A DNA stretch of 64,000 nt. It comes from Sanderia malayensis. Lineage: Eukaryota; Cnidaria; Scyphozoa; Semaeostomeae; Pelagiidae. Where the stretch lies: assembly GCA_013076295.1 (NCBI GenBank), contig RQOL01000431.1, forward strand, positions 1 through 64,000. Direction: 5' to 3'. This document shows positions 60,111 through 64,000 of this stretch, one piece after another (the stretch's first letter is position 1; every line of letters starts with the position of its first letter). The translations under genes were made by a program, and so were the position numbers. A model generated the notes under the pieces. That model worked only from the letters and a program-made list of their open reading frames with translations, was not told the origin of the DNA and did not search any database.

Positions 60111-62502
60111 GTCAAAGAAAATGGGAGGTGATCAAAAGTGGGAAATCAAAAAAATGGGGGAAGTCATCATAAGAGGGAAGTCATCAAAAGTGGGAGGTCA
60201 AGAAAAAGTGGGAAGTCAGGAAAAAATGGGATGTCATCAAAAGTGGGAAGTCACCGAAAGTGGGAAGTCAAGAAAAAGTGGGAAGTCGCCAAAAGTGGGA
60301 AAATATCAAAAGTGGATGTCATCAAAAGTGGGAAGTCATGAAAAAGTGGGAAGTGAAGAAAAAATGGGAAATCATCAAAAGTGGGAAGTTATCAAAAATG
60401 GAAGTCATCAAAATTGGGAAGTCATGAAAAAATGGGAGGTGATCAAAAGTGGGAAATAAAAAAAATGCGGGAAGTCATCAAAAGAGGAAGTCATCAAATG
60501 TGGGAGGTCAAGAAAAAGTGGGAAGTCATCAAAAGTCGGAAATCGAGAATAAGTGGTTAGTCAAGAAAACGAGGGAAGTCATCAAAAGTGGGAGGTCAAA
60601 AAATAGTGTGGAAATCATCAGAAGTGGGAAATCGAGAAAAAGTGGGTAGTCAAGAAAAAGAGGGAAGTCATCAAAAGTGGGAAGTCAAGAAAAAGTGGAA
60701 AGTCATCAAAAGTGGGAAGTCAAGAAAATGTGGGTAGTCAAGAAAAAGAGGGAAGTCATAAAAAAATGGGAAGTTGTCAAAAGTGGGTGGTCAAAAATAT
60801 GCGGGAAGGCGTCAAAAGATGGAAGTCATCCAAAGTGGGAAGTCACAGAAAGTGGGAAGTCAAGAATAAATGGGAAGTCATAAAAAGTGGAAGTCATCAA
60901 AAGTGGAAGTCGACAAAAGTGGGAAGTCATGAAAAAGTGGGAAGTCAAGAAAAAATGGGAAATCATAAAAAGTGGGAGGTCATCAAAAGTGGTAGTCATC
61001 AAAAGTGGGAAGTCATGAAAAAGTGGGAAGTCAAGAAAAAGTGCGGAGTCATGAAAGAAGGGAAGTCATCAAATAGAGAGGTTAGGAAAAAGTGGGAAGT
61101 CACAAAAAATGGAAAGTCATCAAAAGTGGGAAGTAATCAAAAGTGGAAGTCATCAAAAGTGGGAAGTGATTAAAAATTGGGAGTCAAGGAAAAGTGGCGA
61201 GTCATCAAATAAGGGAAGTCATCAAAATAGGGAAATTAAGAAAAAGTGGGTAGTCACAAAAGTGGGAAGTCATCAAAAGTGGGAAATTATCTAAAGAGGG
61301 AAGTCAGGAAAAAGTTGCAAATCATCGAAAGAGGGAAATCATCAAAAGTGGGAAGTCAGGAAGAAGTGGTAAGTCATCAAAGTGGGAAGTCATTAAAAGT
61401 GGGAAGTTATCAAAAGTGGGAGGTCACAAAAAATGGGATGTCAAAAGAAAATAGAAAGTCATCAAAAGTGGGAAGTCATCAAACGTGGAAGTCATCAAAA
61501 GTGGGAAGTCAATAAGATGCGGGAAAACATCAAAATACGGAAGTCATCCAAAGTGGGAAGTCAAGAAAAAGTGAGAAGTTATCAAAAGTGGGAAGTCGAG
61601 AAAAAGTGGGAGGTCATTAACAGTGGGAAGTCGAGAAAAAGTGGGAAGTCAAGAAAAAGTGGGAAGTCATCAAAAGTGGGAAGTCACAGAAAGTTGGAAG
61701 TCAAGAAAAAATGGGAAGTCAGCAAAAGTGGGAAGTCATCAAAAGTGGTAAGTCATGAAAAAGTAGTATGTCAATAAAAAATATGAAGTCATCAAAAGTG
61801 GGATGTCATCAAAAGTGGAAATCATCAAAAGTGGGAAGTCATGAAAAAGTGGGAAGTCAAGAAAAAATGGGAAGTCATCAAAAGGGGGAAGTCATGAAAA
61901 GTGGGTGGTCAGGAAAAAGTGGGAAGTCATCAAAAGTGGAATGTCATCAAAAGTGGAAGTCATCAAAAGTGGGAAGTCATGAAAAAGTGGGAAGTGAAGA
62001 AAAAATGGGAAATCATCAAAAGTGGGAAGTTATCAAAAATGGAAGTCATCAAAATTGGGAAGTCATGAAAAAATGGGAGGTGATCAAAAGTGGGAAATCA
62101 AAAAAATGCGGGAAGTCATCAAAAGAGGGGAGTCATCAAGAGTGGGAGGTCAAGAAAAAGTGGGAAGTCATCAAAAGTGGGAAATCGAGAATAAGTGGTT
62201 AGTCAAGAAAACGAGGGAAGTCATCAAAAGTGGGAGGTCAAGAAAAAGTGGGAAATCATCAGAAGTGGGAAATCGAGAAAAAGTGGGTAGTCAAGAAAAA
62301 GAGGGAAGTCATCAAAAGTGGGAAGTCAAGAAAAAATGGGAAGTCATCAAAAGTGGGAAGTCATCGAAAGTGGAAGTCGTCAAAAGTGGGAAGTCATGAA
62401 AAAGTTGGAAGTCAAGAGAAAATGGGATGTCATCAAAAGTTGGAAGTCACAGAAAGTGGGAAATCAAGAAAAAATGGGAAGTTGTCAAAAGTGGGAAATC
62501 AT

Positions 62503-62969
62503 GAAAAAGTGGGAAGTGAAGAAAAAATGGGAAATCATCAAAAGTGGAAGTTATCAAAAATGGAAGTGATCAAAATTGGGAAGTCATGAAAAAATGGGAA
62601 GTCATCAAAAGTGGGAGGTCAAGAAAAAGTGGGAAGTCATCAAAAGTGGGAAATCGAGAATAAGTGGTTAGTCAAGAAAACGAGGGAAGTCATCAAAAGT
62701 GGGAGGTCAAGAAAAAGTGGGAAATCATCAGAAGTGGGAAATCGAGAAAAAGTGGGTAGTCAAGAAAAAGAGGGAAGTCATCAAAAATGGGAAGTCAAGA
62801 AAAAATGGGAAGTCATCAAAAGTGGGAAGTCATCGAAAGTGGAAGTCGTCAAAAGTGGGAAGTCATGAAAAAGTTGGAAGTCACAGAAAGTGGGAAGTGA
62901 AGAAAAAATGGGAAATCATCAAAAGTGGAATGTCATCAAAAGTGGAAGTCATCAAAAGTGGGAAGTCAT
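62503..62969 (+). repeat. Copy a of a 467-bp tandem duplication
   Basis: GTGGTTAGTC (62,664 to 63,131), the unusual AGTGGAAGTTATC (62,544 to 63,011) and CAAAAATGGGAAG (62,784 to about 63,250) recur exactly 467 bases later. Related copies at 55,560-55,860 have AGTGGGAAGTTATC and CAAAAGTGGGAAG, so the shared changes preceded this duplication. Confidence 0.85.
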
Positions 62970-63370
62970 GAAAAAGTGGGAAGTGAAGAAAAAATGGGAA
63001 ATCATCAAAAGTGGAAGTTATCAAAAATGGAAGTGATCAAAATTGGGAAGTCATGAAAAAATGGGAAGTCATCAAAAGTGGGAGGTCAAGAAAAAGTGGG
63101 AAGTCATCAAAAGTGGGAAATCGAGAATAAGTGGTTAGTCAAGAAAACGAGGGAAGTCATCAAAAGTGGGAGGTCAAGAAAAAGTGGGAAATCATCAGAA
63201 GTGGGAAATCGAGAAAAAGTGGGTAGTCAAGAAAAAGAGGGAAGTCATCAAAAATGGGAAGTCAAGAAAAAATGGGAAGTCATCAAAAGTGGGAAGTCAT
63301 CGAAAGTGGAAGTCGTCAAAAGTGGGAAGTCATGAAAAAGTTGGAAGTCACAGAAAGTGGGAAGTCAAGA
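62970..63370 (+). repeat. Copy b of the 467-bp duplication
   Basis: It matches copy a through the CACAGAAAGTGGG monomer at about 63,350, then continues with AAGTCAAGAAAAAATGGG and the 55.9 kb type of sequence. Within the shared part I saw no clear difference by eye, making this one of the youngest events in the window. Confidence 0.82.
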
Positions 63371-64000
63371 AAAAATGGGAAGTTGTCAAAAGTGTGAAAA
63401 CATGAAAAAATGGGAAGTCAGGAAAAAATGGGATGTCATAAAAAGTGGGAAGTCACCGAAAATGGGAAGTCAAGAAATAGTGGGAAGTCGTTAAAAGTGG
63501 GAAAATATCAAAAGTGGATGTCATCAAAAGTGGGAAGTCATGAAAAAGTGGGAAGTCAAGAAAAAATGGGAAGCCATCAAAAGTGGGAAGTCGTGAAAAC
63601 TGGGATGTCAGGAAAAAGTGGGAAGTCATCAAAGTGGGAAGTCATTAAAAGTGGAAAGTCATCAAACATGGGAAGTCACAGAAAGTGGGAAATGAAGAAA
63701 AAATGGGAAGTCATCAAAAGTGGGATGTCATCAAAAGTGGAAGTCATCAAAAGTTGGAAGTCATGAAAAAGTGGGAAGTGAAGAACAAATGGTAAATCAT
63801 CAAAAGTGGGAAGTCATCAAAAATGGAAGTCATCAAAATTGGAAGTCATGAAAAAATGGGAGGTGATCAAAAGTGGGAAATCCAAAAAATGCGGGAAGTC
63901 ATCAAAAGAGGGAAGTCATGAAAAGTGGGAGGTCAGGAAAAAGTGGGAAGTCATCAAAGTGGGAAGTTATTAAAAGTGGGAAGTCATCAAACGTGGGAAG

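Larger units (their letters stand above)
1..64000 (+). repeat. Satellite array of 17-18 bp monomers filling the window
   Basis: The window is a head-to-tail array of GTGGGAAGTCATCAAAA (17 bases) and close variants. The main variants are 18-base forms in which CATCAAAA is replaced by CAAGAAAAA or CATGAAAAA, and a 16-base form with GTGGAAG in place of GTGGGAAG. The GTGGGAAGTC half is the best conserved part; the centre (CATC/CAAG/CATG/CACA/CGTC/CGAG/CGCC) and the A-run vary most. I saw no inverted monomer and no unrelated insertion on either strand. Unit size and uninterrupted length are those of a eukaryotic satellite; bacterial, viral or organellar origin is very unlikely. Both ends stop inside the array. 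I do not recognise the family, and I cannot name the organism or the chromosomal site. Confidence 0.97.
1..64000. other. No gene, RNA gene or mobile element seen
   Basis: No stretch of 100 bases or more departs from the monomer pattern, so there is no room for a gene, tRNA, rRNA, transposon or long terminal repeat. Open frames of 60-234 codons on the + strand translate only to shuffled copies of the same Lys/Ser/Gly/Trp/Glu-rich 17-residue repeat and change with every indel between copies. The frames have no shared start context, no non-repeat domain and no codon bias apart from that of the monomer. On the - strand TTTTGATGAC supplies TGA stops in most monomers, so frames there are short. Confidence 0.93.
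53251..64000 (+). repeat. Second subfamily block
   Basis: GTGGTTATTCAAG (53,253; 56,616; 57,737; 58,721; 59,982) and GTGGTTAGTCAAG followed by AAAACGAGGG (54,961; 55,704; 60,553; 62,195; 62,664; 63,131) occur only here. The CAACAAGATGCG landmark is replaced by CAATAAGATGCGGG (54,260 and 61,510), and GTGCGGAGTCATAAAATAAG by GTGCGGAGTCATGAAAGAAG (53,586 and 61,041). Two long segments, 53,850-55,600 and 61,100-62,500, match at an offset of 7,250. The block runs off the right edge. Confidence 0.8.

Noticed and set aside
1..64000. CRISPR array
   Set aside because: There are no distinct spacers between repeats, the units touch each other, and no cas genes are present.
1..64000. CENP-B box or telomere repeat
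   Set aside because: The monomer is 17 bases long like the CENP-B box, but the TTCG...CGGG signature is missing. CGGG occurs only in GCGGGAAG without the left half. No TTAGGG- or TTTAGGG-type runs are seen.
1..64000. C/D snoRNA boxes on the - strand (TGATGA in TTTTGATGAC)
   Set aside because: The C-box core occurs in most monomers by composition, with T where a purine is expected before it. There is no partnered CTGA box or terminal stem.
1..64000. Inverted repeats or hairpins
   Set aside because: All monomers read have one orientation, and the monomer is too purine-rich to pair with itself over any useful length.
1..64000. Plant W-box (TTGACTT on the - strand of AAGTCAA) and nuclear-receptor half-sites (AGGTCA)
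   Set aside because: They occur only in some monomer variants and are short enough to be expected by chance among thousands of related units. Without knowing the host there is no reason to prefer them.

Overview
The whole 64,000-base window is one tandem-repeat (satellite DNA) array. I found no gene, RNA gene, transposon, CRISPR array or stretch of single-copy sequence. The founding unit is a 17-base monomer, GTGGGAAGTCATCAAAA, with frequent 18-base relatives (GTGGGAAGTCAAGAAAAA, GTGGGAAGTCATGAAAAA) and a 16-base form that lost one G. Every monomer I could read points the same way. Dividing the window by a mean near 17.4 bases gives roughly 3,700 monomers (an estimate, not a count). Neither edge of the array is inside the window. 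An uninterrupted array of this size points to a eukaryotic chromosome (centromeric, pericentromeric, subtelomeric, B- or sex-chromosome heterochromatin). Nothing in it identifies the species.

The array is organised at several levels. Variant monomers recur in fixed order and act as landmarks for larger units. At 1-3,827 there are two copies of a ~2.13 kb unit. At 3,828-12,080 there are two copies of a 4.12-4.13 kb unit, followed by partial copies and a young 1,074-bp duplication (to ~13,660). At 15,118-18,840 there is a 1,966-bp tandem pair. From 19,245 to 38,725 a 3.9-4.3 kb higher-order unit recurs five times, the last one truncated. At 39,561-43,767 there is a 2,103-bp tandem pair whose crossover point can be seen inside one monomer. 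At 45,950-50,000 the sequence returns to the type found at 2.2-9 kb, and at 50.3-53.0 kb to the type found at 24-26 kb. From ~53,200 to the end a different subfamily takes over, with its own marker monomers and 7.25 kb, 1,261-bp, 1,121-bp and 467-bp duplications.

The + strand is strongly purine-rich and G-rich over C throughout. The monomer has no stop codon in any + frame. Because 17 is not a multiple of 3, all three + frames give the same 17-residue basic peptide repeat (VGSHQKWEVIKSGKSSK). The many open frames of 60-234 codons therefore follow from the repeat and are not evidence of genes. The most testable biological idea is that the monomer contains GTGGGAA, the core of the binding site of the Notch-pathway factor CSL/RBPJ/Su(H), so the array could bind that factor in bulk. 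Some stretches (about 1-1,500, 34,500-35,800, 50,585-50,705 and 51,265-51,360) carry many single-base losses in homopolymers and look like poorly polished sequence.
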